Shown here in pieces: positions 49,376 through 62,259 of a stretch of DNA of 64,000 nucleotides (position 1 is the stretch's first letter; the number at the start of each line of letters is the position of its first letter). The DNA is taken from positions 45,605,376 to 45,669,375 of the forward strand of contig NC_044601.1 in NCBI RefSeq assembly GCF_901933205.1. Direction: 5' to 3'. Under the pieces are notes generated by a model. That model was given only the letters and a program-made list of their open reading frames with translations, made no database searches and had not been told where the DNA came from. The stretch comes from Camarhynchus parvulus. Its lineage: Eukaryota; Chordata; Aves; Passeriformes; Thraupidae. The position numbers were made by a program, and so were the translations under genes.

Positions 49376-50040
49376 AATAAATGGCAGAATGAAGTCACAG
49401 TCAACTTTATTCTATAAAATCAATATTTAACCTAATACACACAGGCAGGACAAATGAAAGCACTTAATATCTGGCTTCTACCCTGACAATGTAAATACAA
49501 GCATCACGGCAGGGCATAAGAAGGGAAGCATCTTAATCCAGGGCTCATAGTGACCATTTTCAATTTCAATGTTGTACAGAGGGCTCCCATATTCCCATAG
49601 GCATGTTTCTGACTCCCAGAGCTATTCCTAGCACTTTGTGAATTAAACCTAGTTTGAATATGTTTAAAGGATTAAAGGGACTGATTCAGAGAAGTAAAAG
49701 AGTAGTTATTCTCTCAATTATATCACAAGCCAAAAATGTCCAATTCTAACAGAGCTGAGTTACTGTTAATGGCAAAAAGCAGCAGTAAAGGCAATAGCTT
49801 TGGAAAGTGCAGGTTGACTACTTAAAACCATAAGGGGTGACTTTGGACAAGTGTCTTACTCCTTGCCCCTTGGCTGCATGGGGAGCATAAGTGTCTTGCT
49901 ATCCTACAGAAATAAAAAGATAAAATGAGAAAGGAAATGGAAGTTGTTTGCACATTTTGACATTTTCTGTGATTAAATTTTTGCTAGAAAAGGACCAATA
50001 GGCTATTGATCTCTTCTCTCTGGTGATGAGTGATAGTTAT
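49376..50040. other. Unassigned non-coding DNA
   Basis: Nothing recognisable is seen between the LTR and the next CR1. Confidence 0.45.
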
Positions 50041-50296
50041 CTGAGGGAATGGCCTGAAGTTGTTTCAGGGGAGGTTCAGGTTGGACATTAGAAAATTGTT
50101 GGACATTAGAAAAAAGAGTGTGGCTGGGCTCTGAAACAAGCTCCCCAGGGAAGTGGTCACAGCACCAGCCTGACAGAGTTCAAGAGGCATTGTTCTCAGG
50201 CACATGGTGTGACTCTGAGGGATGTGCTGAGCAGGGTGAGAAGCTGGACTTAATGATCTTTGTGAGTATCTTCCAGTTCAGGATATTCTGTGATTC
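50041..50296 (+). mobile_element. CR1 LINE 3' end (CR1-X type)
   Basis: It contains GGCCTGAAGTTGTTTCAGGG, GAGGTTCAGGTTGGACATTA, GAGTTCAAGAGGCATTGTTC and the tail AGCTGGACTTAATGATCTTT, ending ATATTCTGTGATTC. A short duplication of GTTGGACATTAGAAAA is near its start. The tail aligns with that of the SINE at 22285-22434. Confidence 0.92.
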
Positions 50297-53200
50297 AAAA
50301 AGACAGGATAAAATGCAGTCCTTTATAGTACAAAAGTAAATATTAAAAGTACAAGTTATGTAAGACAGAAGTTCATCAAAACCAAGATGACCTGATCCAT
50401 ATTCAAAGGCTATTCTGGCTCCAAGTTGTTCTCGTCACTTTCAAAAATGTTTGAAAATATCACTGCTAACAAAAGCCTTAATATTATGGGTTGCAAGATT
50501 TGATAATAACATAATTTAGAAATTGCTATTATCTTCCAATTTTGTAAAGCCACAGCTGAAGTGAAATCCTGCCCAAGATAGATAATTCTGGGAGGTGTCA
50601 GTCACACTGCCTTCAGCTAGAACAAAATAGAGTTGAGCTCCAGGAAAAGTACATAAACAGATCAAGGAAATGAAACTAGCTTGTAATTTACATGTGTGCT
50701 GTTCCATAAACATGCTCACAGTAAACTCATTCCTCCCATTGTCCTTTCAAATACTGTTTTTCTTTCTGGTTTCTAATGGTTCAAAACATACTCAAATGTA
50801 TCCAGACTTCAGTTCAGCTAAGCCCCTGAGCTAAAAAATAGTCCAACCCATGTGTTCATGCCTTTCATACACACTGAAAAAAACAAAGCATAGCACAGCA
50901 ATTCTGAGAAAAGCACCTTTCCTCGGGGCAATGAAGTAGGTCTTAATGTTCAAATTTTGGGGATAGTGCTCTTTTCACTGAAAACCAGTGCTTCTTTGGA
51001 AGGCAAGATTTGCTTTATGGCAAATCCATTTTCTCTAGTTCAAATAAAATAATGGGAACATTAAACCTAAGCATATTATTCCCTAACAATACTTCAAAAA
51101 CAATTTTTTAATTCGATTTTGGAATAATCTTATATTCCTAAATCAAAGAATTTACTAATAAAGCCCAGGAAGATTTATAATAAGCAGCAATTATGTACTA
51201 GCTTAACTGCTGCTCTTGTGGGAAGAAAACAGACAAACATTAAACAAAAATAATCTTTCTGGTCTGAAATGGAAGCAGTAAAATGTCAAGATAAATACAG
51301 GTAAAGAATAATTGCTCAGTTTCAGCTTAATGATAATCAAACAAAGACTGATCATGTTGTATTAATTCAAAAGAAGAGCATATGCCTTAAAGAAAGTCTG
51401 GTTTCTGGATGTAGCACTAAATGACTGCAAAGGCAGTAGGCTTGCAAAAGACTGATGGATTGTTTTCACTAGTGGAACATGTATTTTTATTCCCATAAAG
51501 AAATCAGTAAAAAGTACTGGCACTAGCTGCATAGTCCATATTCTTTCAATTTTTGGCTCTTTGTCCTCAGTAAGTAACTTCCTAAACTATGACTTACTTG
51601 ACTTTAGACTAAAACAAGACTACAGCTTTCTTCACTGAGGAGATTTTTCCCAGACTGTTGAGTGTTTTCTTTGACATTTATTTTTAAAAAGAAGTTTTAG
51701 TGAGATTGAGCTCACAGAAAGTCTATATCTTGTAAAAACATTTGAGGCTTCTACACTAATTTTTTTCAGACCTGGCTTTTCTCCATTAAAGTTCAATGAA
51801 ACACTGTCAGCCAGTTGCCTGCTTTGCAAGATCATGAACCAATTGCACAGATTTCTTTACAAAGTGAAGAAAGCTTTTCTTAAGACTCTGCAATACACAG
51901 CTCTTCCAGCATCAGTAGGCAAGTAATCCCTCAGCTGGCTCAGCTGAGAGAAAGATTTGCAAGCTCTATGCCCAGTGGTATTGTTTGTTTGTAATACAGT
52001 AACACTTAAAGGTACCATCTAGGGAATAGGACCTCCTTGTCTAAATACTGCATTTTCTCATGCATGGGAAAGAAAGGTAATTTAAGAATAAACTGGAATC
52101 TACATTATACACACAACTTACAGTAAGATATACTAGAAGCAGAGATCAATAAATGTTGAGACTCACACTACTTCTATGTTTTCTATATAGTTTCCCGATG
52201 TCAATAGCAATTGCAGAACTAAAATTGAATCAGAATGACAATACTGCTTGCTACAAAAATTCTATTCCCAAGTAAGGTATTTTGCTTGGAAAATCCAAAC
52301 AAACTCTTTTAGTTCCCTCATGCCTAACTATCATCACTACACCCTTCACAGGTACCACAGTTTTTGGTATCATCAGAGGACCAAATTGTGGCTTTCAACT
52401 GTTGCTTGCAACCAACACTAAGCCTACAGCAGAAAGACTAAGTACGATGTTATGGTCAGGTTTATCATGCTGTTTGGTTTATAGTTCTCTTGATTTACAA
52501 TTTATAAATTAGTTATAGTCAAAACAAGAAGTGATACTAATAGAATAGCAGCCAGTATATTGCCACAATGCAAGTCAAAGATAGATCTTGTATACAGGAA
52601 GTGTGTATAGGAAAACAAATTAAATTTGATAGCATGGTACCAGAGTTGTTAAACGCCCCAAAGACACTTACTAGCACACTGTGATTTACCCTTCCCTTAA
52701 TGACATGGCCTGGTTACCTAAATGCCTTTTGATAGAAATTTCCAGTAATAAAATCCAGAATAGCATAGAATGTGTTCGTAGAATATCTTCTGTTAATGAT
52801 GTACAAAGTGCACAAAATTAATCCCTTCCAGAGTCCTCAAGCTGAGGCTTTGTTTTCAAAGTACACCATATAGCTCTCATTTTGTGTCTTTTATTTGTTT
52901 TCCCATTATTTCCACCTTTAATCCAGTTTAATTTGCTTTAATCCAGCCAATTCCACAATTAATATGTTTCCTGATATTCCCACTGATACACAAATACAGT
53001 ATTTCCGGCTCCAGGCAGAAAATAAAGGTATGAACAAGCCAGCCCATTTATTGATAAACTAAGGCATAAGAGGAGCTGAACAGTCAGTATTTCTCAGATG
53101 TGTGTTGCAATGCAACGCAGAATAAGGTTCATGAATATCCTATTATATTCCCCACTGATGCATTTCCCATAACCCATTTTGTTATTTCTCACATTCTGCA

Positions 53201-53466
53201 CGTTTTACAAGTTGGACCCATGCAATTAATCCCATTTAAAGAGTAGTCTGGTTAATTAATGAAACTACCCTTCATGGGAACCCCTCTGACTATGGAAGGA
53301 TTACAGCTCTGAGCTCCCCATGCCTCTAGGCTGAGTCACACAACATCCCTTCCATTCCTACCCAATATAGGTTCTGTTGCTTAAGTACAGGGCTCCAGAA
53401 ATTAGTGAGATATCATCCAATGAGTACACTTAATGTAAAAGTGAAATCAAAACAAAACAAAACAAG
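50297..53466. other. Unassigned AT-rich non-coding DNA
   Basis: No gene, RNA or mobile element is recognised. Confidence 0.4.
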
Positions 53467-53469
53467 ATG

Positions 53470-53510
53470 TCTTTAAATTTAAAGACAAAATGGTTCTTTA
53501 AATTTAAAGA
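53470..53510. repeat. Twin 16-bp palindromes
   Basis: The perfect palindrome TCTTTAAATTTAAAGA occurs at 53470-53485 and again at 53495-53510, nine bases apart. Each can form a hairpin, and the pair also forms a direct repeat. Confidence 0.95.
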
Positions 53511-56151
53511 TTCAAAGCTTTACGTGCTTGTTTTGGAATTCCTTAAAAAAGTAGCCCCTACCTCAAAGTCTGAGCCCAACTGGAAAGCCCATGAGCTGGA
53601 AACTCAGCTCATTAAAATTAATAGATTTTCATATGTGTGTTTGGCAAAGGATGCTCCTTTTGTAATCTGTTTTCTGTTTAATTTTTCCTTGGGCCTTTTA
53701 AATTTTATCTCAATTGAAGCCATGCTAGAATTCAAGTAATGCTGTCTCTTTTTTCTTTTTTTTTTCTTTTTTTTTCAATAACCAAACTTTATCCCTGCTT
53801 TGATACCACAACTAACAACTGAGTTTTGTTCTAGCATTGTGCTGGAATATAGAACTTCAGACTAAAGAAGTGACATATTAATGTGTTGTTTGGACAATCT
53901 GATGTACAAACTGTATAGTGTGAGCCAGACATGATAACCTAATTATATAGAATTTCCTCTGACCTTTTCAGGCAAAAAATTTTAAGAGTTCAGTAGTGTG
54001 TTTTGTTCAAGTGCATTTTTTCACTTTCCTGGTCTGAATATTTGTTCTGTCTGATGTCTAAATTGTATAGAACTGATGTATTAAAAAGGAAGAGAAATTT
54101 TGACAGTTTGTTACCCGATCTTCAAGATAAATGAAATCTCTTTTTGCAAAGTACTTTCAGAACTGAGCTTATCAGATCACTACAGACTGAACATTTGCAA
54201 GGCTGGGAGCCTCCGGCTACAAGGCGAAGTGTTTCCTGAAGTGATTAATGTCAGCCTGTGAGGAAAGAAAACAGTGTAGCACTTAAAATTAGCCCAGAAA
54301 ATAATAAAAAAAAAAAAATCAGCTCAGTTAGGTGCTCTAATGCCAATGATGATGAATTCAAAGATACCCTGAAGACAATAGCCTGTCATGCTGCAGGAAA
54401 ACTAAACCCTGGAAAGCTAACTGTTTATGTCAAGATGGTGAGCTGATTTTATCATTGTATTGTAATATTATTTTCCTAGACAAAACAAAACAAAACAAAA
54501 CAAGATGTTTATATTGAAGTTTGCTTTTCCAAATACATCTGCTATACAAGCAGTGAAGTCCAGAGAGATATAAGCAAGAATGTGTTTTAGTAACATCAAA
54601 TTCTTGTGTAATGTCCTCTTTTTCATATTTAAGGACTTTGAAAGGAAAGGGACTAATTATTTGTAGTTACTTTAAATTACTGTTAAATTACTAAAAAAAA
54701 AACTATAAGCAAGGTTCTCTGACTGGAATTCCTTCAACAGAAGGATCCTTTTGACTCCTAACTTGTTAGCCAGCTCATACTCTGATACAAGTCTTGGCAA
54801 CGTGTCCCTGTGTGTTCTGTAAGGGATTGTATAATTGTAGAAATATACAGTATTGCACAATAACAGGAAAATTGGTCCAGATTCTTGAGAGAATTTGTCA
54901 GTTCTTCTGCAGGCTTCCTAGCTGATTTTAGAGAAGCACTTTCAGAGATGTCTTTCATTTCATTCTGTTTAAAGTGATGATTTAACACAATTTTGCCTCT
55001 GCTCAGTCTAGTTTATCTGTAGAGAGCCAAACTCAGAGATCTTCTTACATATGGTTAGTTAGTATGAACCTCAATAAATCCCAAATATTGCCTGAAGTTT
55101 GTAGGAGCAAATAATAGTCCTATACTGCCATGATCTACATACTTTGCAAAACAGACCCAGGAGTCCTGGCAGTTTCCAAAACAAGGAATTGTAACTCATC
55201 AGGAAAAGAGTTTTATTCTAACCATGTATTTTAATGCTCATAGTTACATCAAAGTCACATCACCATCAAGAAAAGGAGAGAGGGCCTACATTAGCATTTT
55301 ACTTTGGATGAGAGACACTTTTCTGAAACTAATTTCACAATTAGTCCCTATTAACAGTATTTGGATTTGCACTGCAGGTGGTCTCAGAGAATAAAATCAA
55401 AATCCTTTTGGATGAAACTAAACCAGAGAATAAACTCTGAGAGTACAGCTAATACTCTAAAGCTCCAGTGGTCTTTCAGCTCACAGGACCAGATGTGATC
55501 TTCTTTAAAGTGTAATATGCAAATATACATATACACAGATCATCCACAAAATGCACGTAATTTGGATGCTGAATATTCAACACCAAACATTTCAGTATAC
55601 CTAGATGTTATGAGTGATCCTATAATTATAGTTTAAAATACTTTAAAGTTACTCAGCCAGTATTCATTATTTAGATAAAAGGGGCTGTATGATTTTTGGC
55701 AAAATGAAAACTCCACCAAGAAGGCATTAGCCACATGCAAGGAGCTTAGAAGAACTAATCAGCTCTTCTCTTGAAGAATCAAGATCTCGGTCAAGCAGGT
55801 AAGAAAGTTCAGGTATCTATGCAAAAGTTCAGCCTCTACAAAGCCCCATTTTGTTTCCATGGCTTTAGACACCTTACCTCAGTTTTTCTTCTACACAGCC
55901 AATAGCAACCATGTCAGCAGATGCAGGTCTTTGGTTGAGAACTTTCAGTTGCTGACTTCTGAAATAAAATATAGCTGAATAGAGCTGGACTGTGTCTTTT
56001 TGGTCAACACATGCACTTCTCAGAAGCACTTACCAGGATTATCAATCAGCTATCCAGTTAAGTGAGTGTCATTATCCTTTATCACCCCACTTTCTTTCTA
56101 TTCCTTCCTTCTCTTGCTCCTGCTTTTGTTTGCTGGTTCCCACTCCCTCAG
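53511..56151. other. Unassigned AT-rich DNA with simple repeats
   Basis: It includes a T-rich run at about 53750-53776 and an (AAAAC)n run at 54481-54503. The ORF at 54258-54446 ends near a donor-like GTGAGC but has only an A-rich upstream sequence, so no exon is called. Confidence 0.4.
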
Positions 56152-56225
56152 CACACATTAAAACCCTTCCTGAGCTGATTCATATTGCTAACCCAGTGGA
56201 AAACTGTTTTCTTTTTCTAAGGCAG
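56152..56225 (+). CDS. Isolated exon-like segment, function unknown
   Basis: A 74-bp open segment lies between a strong acceptor (tgctggttcccactccctcag) and a strong donor CAG|gtgagg. In its only open frame it reads HIKTLPELIHIANPVENCF and on to LRQ, ending in phase 0. No neighbouring segment with a compatible phase was found, so it could be chance, a lncRNA exon or part of a gene mostly outside what I can read. Confidence 0.2.
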
Positions 56226-57829
56226 GTGAGGGATGACTAAGCTAATGTTCCATAGAACAGGTGAATTAAACTAACTCACAAGGACAAAAGGGCCAAACTG
56301 AAGACAAGAAATACATAACCACAATAGTTATGAAGAGGAGGAAGTCCTTCCCCTTAAGTAACCTTCACACTGGGCCACCTGTAACACTTGGTTTCAGCCC
56401 ACTTACCCCCAGACCCCTAAGAATACATTTTAGAGTATTTTACAGCTAGAAACTCTATCACACAACACCTGCAAATGCCATTCATGTGCTTCAGAATTAT
56501 GTTGCTATAGACAGATCATAAAAAATCACAGCCTACCTCAGCTTCTCCCACCAGCACCGAGAGGATGACCTATCCCCCATCTCTGTTTGCCCTCAGCTGG
56601 ATTACATTTCACATCTCATGTACCATCTTTTGGTGACCCTTCCCCATCCAGCACAGGTTTTGCACACACAAAAATAGATGTTATAACCCTTCTATCATCT
56701 CCCTTAATAATCACTCCCCTCAGGAACCATGGGAATCAAAACCTTTTCTGTTCAGTTAATGGATCAATTGCTATTACAAAGTACAGGAATTGGATATTTC
56801 TAGTACTAAGTATATACCTAGTGTGCTGAGCCAGTTGCTGTCAAAATCAGATTTATATTATTACTGTTGTGCTATTTCAGGAGACTTTTTTCATTTTTTT
56901 TATCTCGACCTTTTTTTTTTTCTATTCAATAATTAAACCATATATCCCTACATTATCCAAATCACTTATCATCAATACTTTCAATTAACCTTCCTCTATA
57001 GAGGCTTTTGTGTTTCCTCTAATTGCAAGGTTAATATTTTGCTGTATTTCTCTGTATCTGAAATATTAAGGGTTTAGAACAAAGACATGATCATCAGCTT
57101 TGACAATTGTTTTCCAGGAGCTTTTGTAAAGCAACTCAATTGGCTTATCTATGCTGGAAGTTTTTGTCAATATATGCTGGTTTTTACTACAGACTGCCAT
57201 TTAACCCTATTCTCATACAAACATCTTTTTTACTAGTTTTAGTTTATGTTATTTTAGAAATATACTATCAATAATTATTGGGACAGAGGGAACTACTTCT
57301 TAAACCCACGTGACTACAGAAAATTAAGCTTCACAGTGTAATCATTAATGCTTCCCAGCATGCACAAAGCCTAAGATGTTCTAATGGCTTTCTCTTCTGG
57401 TATCTAGTGGAAACCCCTAGGCGAACACTAAGGAAAATTAAACCAATAAAAAATTTTGCCTTCTTAAAACTAGCAGCACTTTACAATCACACAAGTCTTT
57501 AGTGCAGAGGTATATAAATATCTAGACTGTTTCAACACTATGAAAACTTCTGAATGTCAAAACCCAATTTATTTTTCTGTGAAACTGGAGAAAAGAAGCC
57601 TTATTTTGATCTTCTTGCTTGATGCACTGTAATCATATAAACAGGGGATTCCTAAAAAAAAAAACAAAAAACAAAAGAACCAATTTTCCCTGGACATGAA
57701 GGGCTGCTGCAACATCCATGTTGCACACTCTGTTTCTAAGGGACATTGGGAAACAGAAGAGCAGGCAACAAAGTAGTAAGAAAAAAGTACAATTGTGAAC
57801 AACTCTAACAGAGTGAGTAGTGCTGGCTC
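56226..57829. other. Unassigned AT-rich non-coding DNA
   Basis: A T-rich patch is at 56885-56922. No repeat family is recognised. Confidence 0.4.
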
Positions 57830-58150
57830 CTAAACGTTTTTATCTAGTTGGGAAAAACATGGCAAGAAGCAATAGGAAAAAGGCGAAGACAGATATATTC
57901 AAACTAGTCTTAACAGTGTGATTTGCTGAATTCTGGAATAAGCTACCTAGTGAAAGGTAGCCTCTCCTCTCCTGTGCTTTTGAATAAAATTTTAATGTCT
58001 TTCTGAAGTGAGCTCTGAAAGATATTCAGCCCAGCCATGCACCAGTCTGCAAGTGAAATTCAGTAGCCTGTGTGGGATTAGTTTAGAGATCCAGTGATCT
58101 GTCCCAAACTCTGCAGAACTGTGACTGACATCAGATGAATTAGAAACAGG
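57830..58150 (+). mobile_element. Ancient amniote CR1 relic
   Basis: A diverged but ordered set of CR1 blocks is visible: ACATGGCAAGAAGCAATAGG, TTCTGGAATAAGCTACCTAG, AATGTCTTTCTGAAGTGAGC, TGAAATTCAGTAGCCTGTGT and TTTAGAGATCCAGTGATCTG. They match the older amniote CR1 tail (gatgtctttctgaaa ... tggcctgtgttatgcag ... agactagatgatct) better than the young bird CR1 copies in this window. Confidence 0.5.
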
Positions 58151-60392
58151 ATCAGGCTGCATAAGTTCATTAACTTACTGAAAAGAGATCTAATGAATAA
58201 GTGACTCTACAAACACCCAGCACAATTATTTCTATTTGCACCCTCAAATGCTCCTCACTCCAGCTGCTTGTCAGGCAGACGAAGCCTGTCATTCACTCCT
58301 TTGTAACTCTACCCATTGTGCAAAATCTCTTTTCTTGCACTGAGAAACCCCTTATTTTGGTCTTATGGAGAAACCTTTAAGAACTGAGAGAGGGAAAGGG
58401 AGCCTTTAGCTCAAAACAAAGGGAAATAGGGCCCCTGCCAGCAGGACACTAACAAGTAAATGACAATTTCTGTATTTCTAGGGTCTGAGAACAATCTCTG
58501 CAGGCAGTGTCAAGCCCTGTGTCAGTTCCCTGCCTTGCCAGCCTTCCACAGTAGATCATATCTGCCTGGGAGAATAAAACCTTCCTTCTCCAGAAAACCA
58601 GCTCAGCTAGCTCCCAGGCTTGATGTTCCCTGGCCCAGGCCATCCGGTGTGCTACCCCCTCCTCAGCCCTGAGGCTGGCTGACTGCCTGAATAACAGCAA
58701 ATTATGGCTGTGCTGAAACAATCCAGTACCAATAATGGCAAAGGCAGAGCATGGAGTACATGCCATGTGGACTCTGTTTACCATTTAATGTTCTGCATTA
58801 ATAGTCACTGTACTGTAAAATGAGGTAAGGTCTGTGACAGATGGAAACATGACTTGAATTTGTATTGTGCCTTACAGAGAAGACCAAGGATGGCAGCACT
58901 AAGGCAAGTCATTTAGTGTCAGAAACTAAGGCAGCTGCAGGGAGCTCTTTCTCTAAGCTTTCTAGGCAACTCCTCTTGACTGACTGGGGAGAGAGGGGAA
59001 AAATCACTTCTGTGCAAATCAGGTCTATTAAAGCTGTCTCCACAAAGGCCAAGAGGATTTTTCTTCCAAAGAAAAAGCAGAAAAAGGAAAAGAGAAAAAA
59101 AAACAAAAAAAGTAGCTAGCTTACTCACAAGGTGGAGAAATTCCAGAGACAGCAATTCTGACACATGTGCCCTCCTGCACCCTACATGCACATTACATAT
59201 GAGTGAAAAGATCATTAGGAATTGAATGTACCCAGTTGATACAACATGCCAAGACCTTTTTCAGAAACATAGAGGAAGTCACCGCACCTGTGCCATTCAG
59301 GACTTTCTCTGAACCATAATTCAGAGTCATCCTGAGAAGTCTTCTTTTAGCATTTTTCTAATGACATTTTTCTTCTACCTGCTCCCTTTAATTTTTTTTT
59401 AATTTCTGAACAACCATATTTGTAATGGAAGAGAGAACAATCACAGAAGAAACAGTGAGGTATGTCATCTCAATTACTGCTTATAATATGCTGTTCTAAA
59501 TGCAGCTTGAGTTCTGTGAAAATGCACTGCTGGGACATCTCCAGTGATCAGTGCTATTCCCTAATCAAGGGGAGCCTCAATTTTGCCAAATTCATGTAAG
59601 AAGGAACCTCCTGTTGACTTCCAAGAGGATTGAAAACTTTTATATTCAGACCTCAGTGTAGGAAGAAAAGTTAGAAAAAAAAGTTTTCAGAGCCTTTGCA
59701 GTCAAATTCGTCAGTGATATAAGCAAGAGTTCCTCCTTTATATGTCACAACAAACATTCTTTCTTTTTACATGGTCTTGTAGGACATGTTTCATAATCAT
59801 TCTTTGATCATGCTTTGATGCAAATAATTCCCTTTCTTAATTACTACAAGGCAGTGCATAAAAGAATAGCCCTTTCTGCAGTAAGAGCATCTAAAAATGT
59901 AGGAAGTGTTCTTTTTTTATGGAACTGACCTCTTGTTTAGTAAAAACAAAAAGATCATTCATTATAAGTGATACTTTGCCAACAGCCCCTGTGCATGTTA
60001 CCAATTTCAAACACTTTATGATCTCCCTCAAGAAAGGCTTTGTACTCTTTCCCACTCATTAGAAGATGGCTATTATAAATAGCACTTCCAGCATTAATAT
60101 TAAATACAGAAAGAAATACGTTGAAAACCGAGTTATGGCTGTAAGGCAAACTGATACAAGCCAGGAAATTCATAAGCTAAATCCAGCCCTTAGCTAGGCT
60201 GTTGTGAAAACAAATAGGTGGGAGTTAGCAAGGTGCCCAGGGAGAGTGCAGAGTGTGCGTTTCCTGGCTTTTGTCAGACTGTCAAAACAGCAGCCTGACC
60301 CAAACATTAGATTTGCCTGTTGAAAAAGGGCGTTTCATGCAGGAAAGAGGGGAAGGCACACCTGCCTACCTACCTTCCTGTTGTCGCTTCCC
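58151..60392. other. Unassigned non-coding DNA
   Basis: A GC-richer patch is at about 58490-58680. The ORF at 58865-59119 ends in a Lys-rich A tract. Near 59428 an ATG runs 11 codons into a good donor (GAG|gtatgt), but it is too short to call. Confidence 0.35.
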
Positions 60393-60450
60393 AGGATTCA
60401 AGGAGAGATGGCACATGACCACAATGCCTGCCCCGGCTCCAGGGACAAGA
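60393..60450 (+). CDS. Candidate internal exon of a second unnamed gene (model 60393-61793)
   Basis: It follows an excellent acceptor (ccttcctgttgtcgcttcccag). The frame reads FKERWHMTTMPAPAPGTRE. A weak donor AGC|gtgaac leaves one base C, which with the GA of the next candidate exon gives Arg. The frame would otherwise run on to a TGA at about 60493. The weak donor is the chief doubt. I do not recognise the protein. Confidence 0.25.
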
Positions 60451-61608
60451 GAGCGTGAACCTACCAAGTTGTTGATTCACCAACTCCCAGGATGAACACC
60501 TCACAGAACATGCATTGGGGGTTGTCCCCTGGGTAGTTAATAGTTTCATTTGTTTTGTTTATCCTCACAGAGGAAAAAAAAAATCAAGACCTTTCTTGTG
60601 GGCGTACCAAAATTCTCTTTGTCTTCACCTCATGAGCATCACAATCTTTTTCAGGTGGAAGGCAGGTGTGCAGGCTGGGTTGAAGGACCATGCTGCTGTG
60701 TTGCCCAAGAGAAAATGGGCTTGACAGGCCAAAGGGTCTGCCAGGGCTGGCATGAGGCACACCAACCTCTTTAGACACTGTGGTGTAACACAAGTAACAA
60801 AACGACCTGTTCTTCCCTAGCAGAGAACACTTGGGAACACACCATCCCTCATGCTGCAGCACAGCTCCGCAGCTTGGCAGCAGCTCTGTGCATTCCTGTG
60901 GGCTCAGGAAGCCTGTCCCTAGCGGGCTAGAGGCACCAGCTTCGCCCCACAAGTGCTCCAGCAGTGTGCCAGTAGCTCAAGGAGGCAAAAAAGTGTGATA
61001 AATGTTCAGCCTGATAAATGTTCATTTTGTCCAAAAAGTTAAATTACTTTGATGAATATTGACTTGACAGTCATTATTGTAGCAGATTTTCCCAGTAGGC
61101 AAAAAGACAAACTGAGGGGGATGGGAACTTATCTAGAAATATTTTTGGTTTTGTAGAAACAAGTTTTCTTGTTCTCATATGGAAGTTATATGTGTAACAT
61201 CAGGGGGCTCTGGTATTTTTTCTAGATCAAGAAGGTGGCAGCTAATCTCTAATTGCCCAGGAGAGGGGAGGAAAAATATCTTGGCCTAAATCTGTTTCTT
61301 TTAAGCAACACATTTGGGAAAAAAAATTCAGTATCATAACTAGTATTTGATTTAAACTAGGTTAATTAAATGGCTTCATACCTCATATAATTAAAACCAC
61401 ACTGTACATAGTTGTATTGATACTTATCCCTGTCAGTTCAAGTTAAATTGAAAAGAGGTTGAGTCAAGCTGTGCTTAGGCTGTTGGTGCAGCTTTTTGGA
61501 CCAGTTTGGCAAGCACACCCGTCTCCTAACCAAGTGCAGATCTCATACAGCATACCCTGAGGTCACAATAAATATTTAATTGTATGACTTGTATTTTATC
61601 TGACTCAG
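60451..61608. other. Putative intron or unassigned DNA
   Basis: GC-richer at about 60650-60960 with overlapping short ORFs on both strands. No repeat is recognised. Confidence 0.3.
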
Positions 61609-61660
61609 GAGGCCGACAGAAATACAGGTGGTCAGATGAGCACAAGCTGAGAGAAAACAG
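61609..61660 (+). CDS. Candidate penultimate exon of a second unnamed gene
   Basis: This 52-bp segment has a good acceptor (gtattttatctgactcag) and a perfect-looking donor ACAG|gtgagt. Only one frame is open, reading GRQKYRWSDEHKLREN, a charged sequence with Trp and no low complexity. It ends in phase 2, and AG plus G of the next exon gives Arg. Confidence 0.37.
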
Positions 61661-61740
61661 GTGAGTCAGCCTCATGCTGAAGTGTTAGCTTATTATTCCA
61701 TGATGCCTGGTCTTTGAAGGAATACTTATTTTATAATGCA

Positions 61741-61793
61741 GGAGAAGAGCAATGAGACTGCTTATGGAATTAAAAGTGCCCAGCTTCTAATTA
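61741..61793 (+). CDS. Candidate terminal exon of a second unnamed gene
   Basis: An 80-bp intron separates it from 61609-61660, short but within the range of bird introns. After the acceptor tacttattttataatgcag the phase-matched frame reads RRAMRLLMELKVPSF and stops at TAA. The C-terminus would thus be a basic amphipathic helix. Canonical AATAAA signals occur near 62161 and 62173. A second open frame (ATG at 61736, to 61984) has a hydrophobic stretch and is the competing reading. Confidence 0.35.
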
Positions 61794-62238
61794 GAAGGAG
61801 AATAATTGCAGTGTCATTTGTAGGGATGTTAGTAATTTATTTCATTTTCAAGACAAGTATATTTGTGCTGTATAATTTTTATTCATATGCCAACCAAAAC
61901 AGGACACTTTTTTCATTCCTCGTGCTACATGTTTTCCTTCACTTTAACCCTCTATTGAATCCACCTGGGATAAAAAACATATAACAAAGAAATACTCAGC
62001 TTTAAAAATGACAAAATGCAAAGTTTAGGATGTTTCAGAATTTTCCATATTTTCTTTGGTTGGGTTTTCTTCCTCCTTACATAACCTGTTATTCTTTCAA
62101 GTAGTGCAAACTCACTTCTTCAGCTATCATTTACATATTTCATTGGTGCTTTTCAGCAAAAATAAAGAGATAAATAAACCAATGATTCCTTCAGAATTCC
62201 ACTAAAACATTCTAACCATTTACTCATGGCCTGGAGCC
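61794..62238. other. Unassigned AT-rich DNA, possible 3' UTR
   Basis: Two overlapping AATAAA-type signals at about 62161-62178 would fit the end of the candidate gene above. Confidence 0.3.
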
Positions 62239-62259
62239 TTTTTTTTTTTTTTTTTTTTT
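62239..62259 (+). repeat. Poly-T run (21 T)
   Basis: An uninterrupted run of 21 T. It could be the A-tail of a minus-strand retrocopy, but no retrocopy body is recognised next to it. Confidence 0.95.

Noticed and set aside
58865..59119. Lys-rich + strand ORF after an acceptor-like ccttacag
   Set aside because: The C-terminal half is an A-rich low-complexity run, and there is no donor or partner exon.
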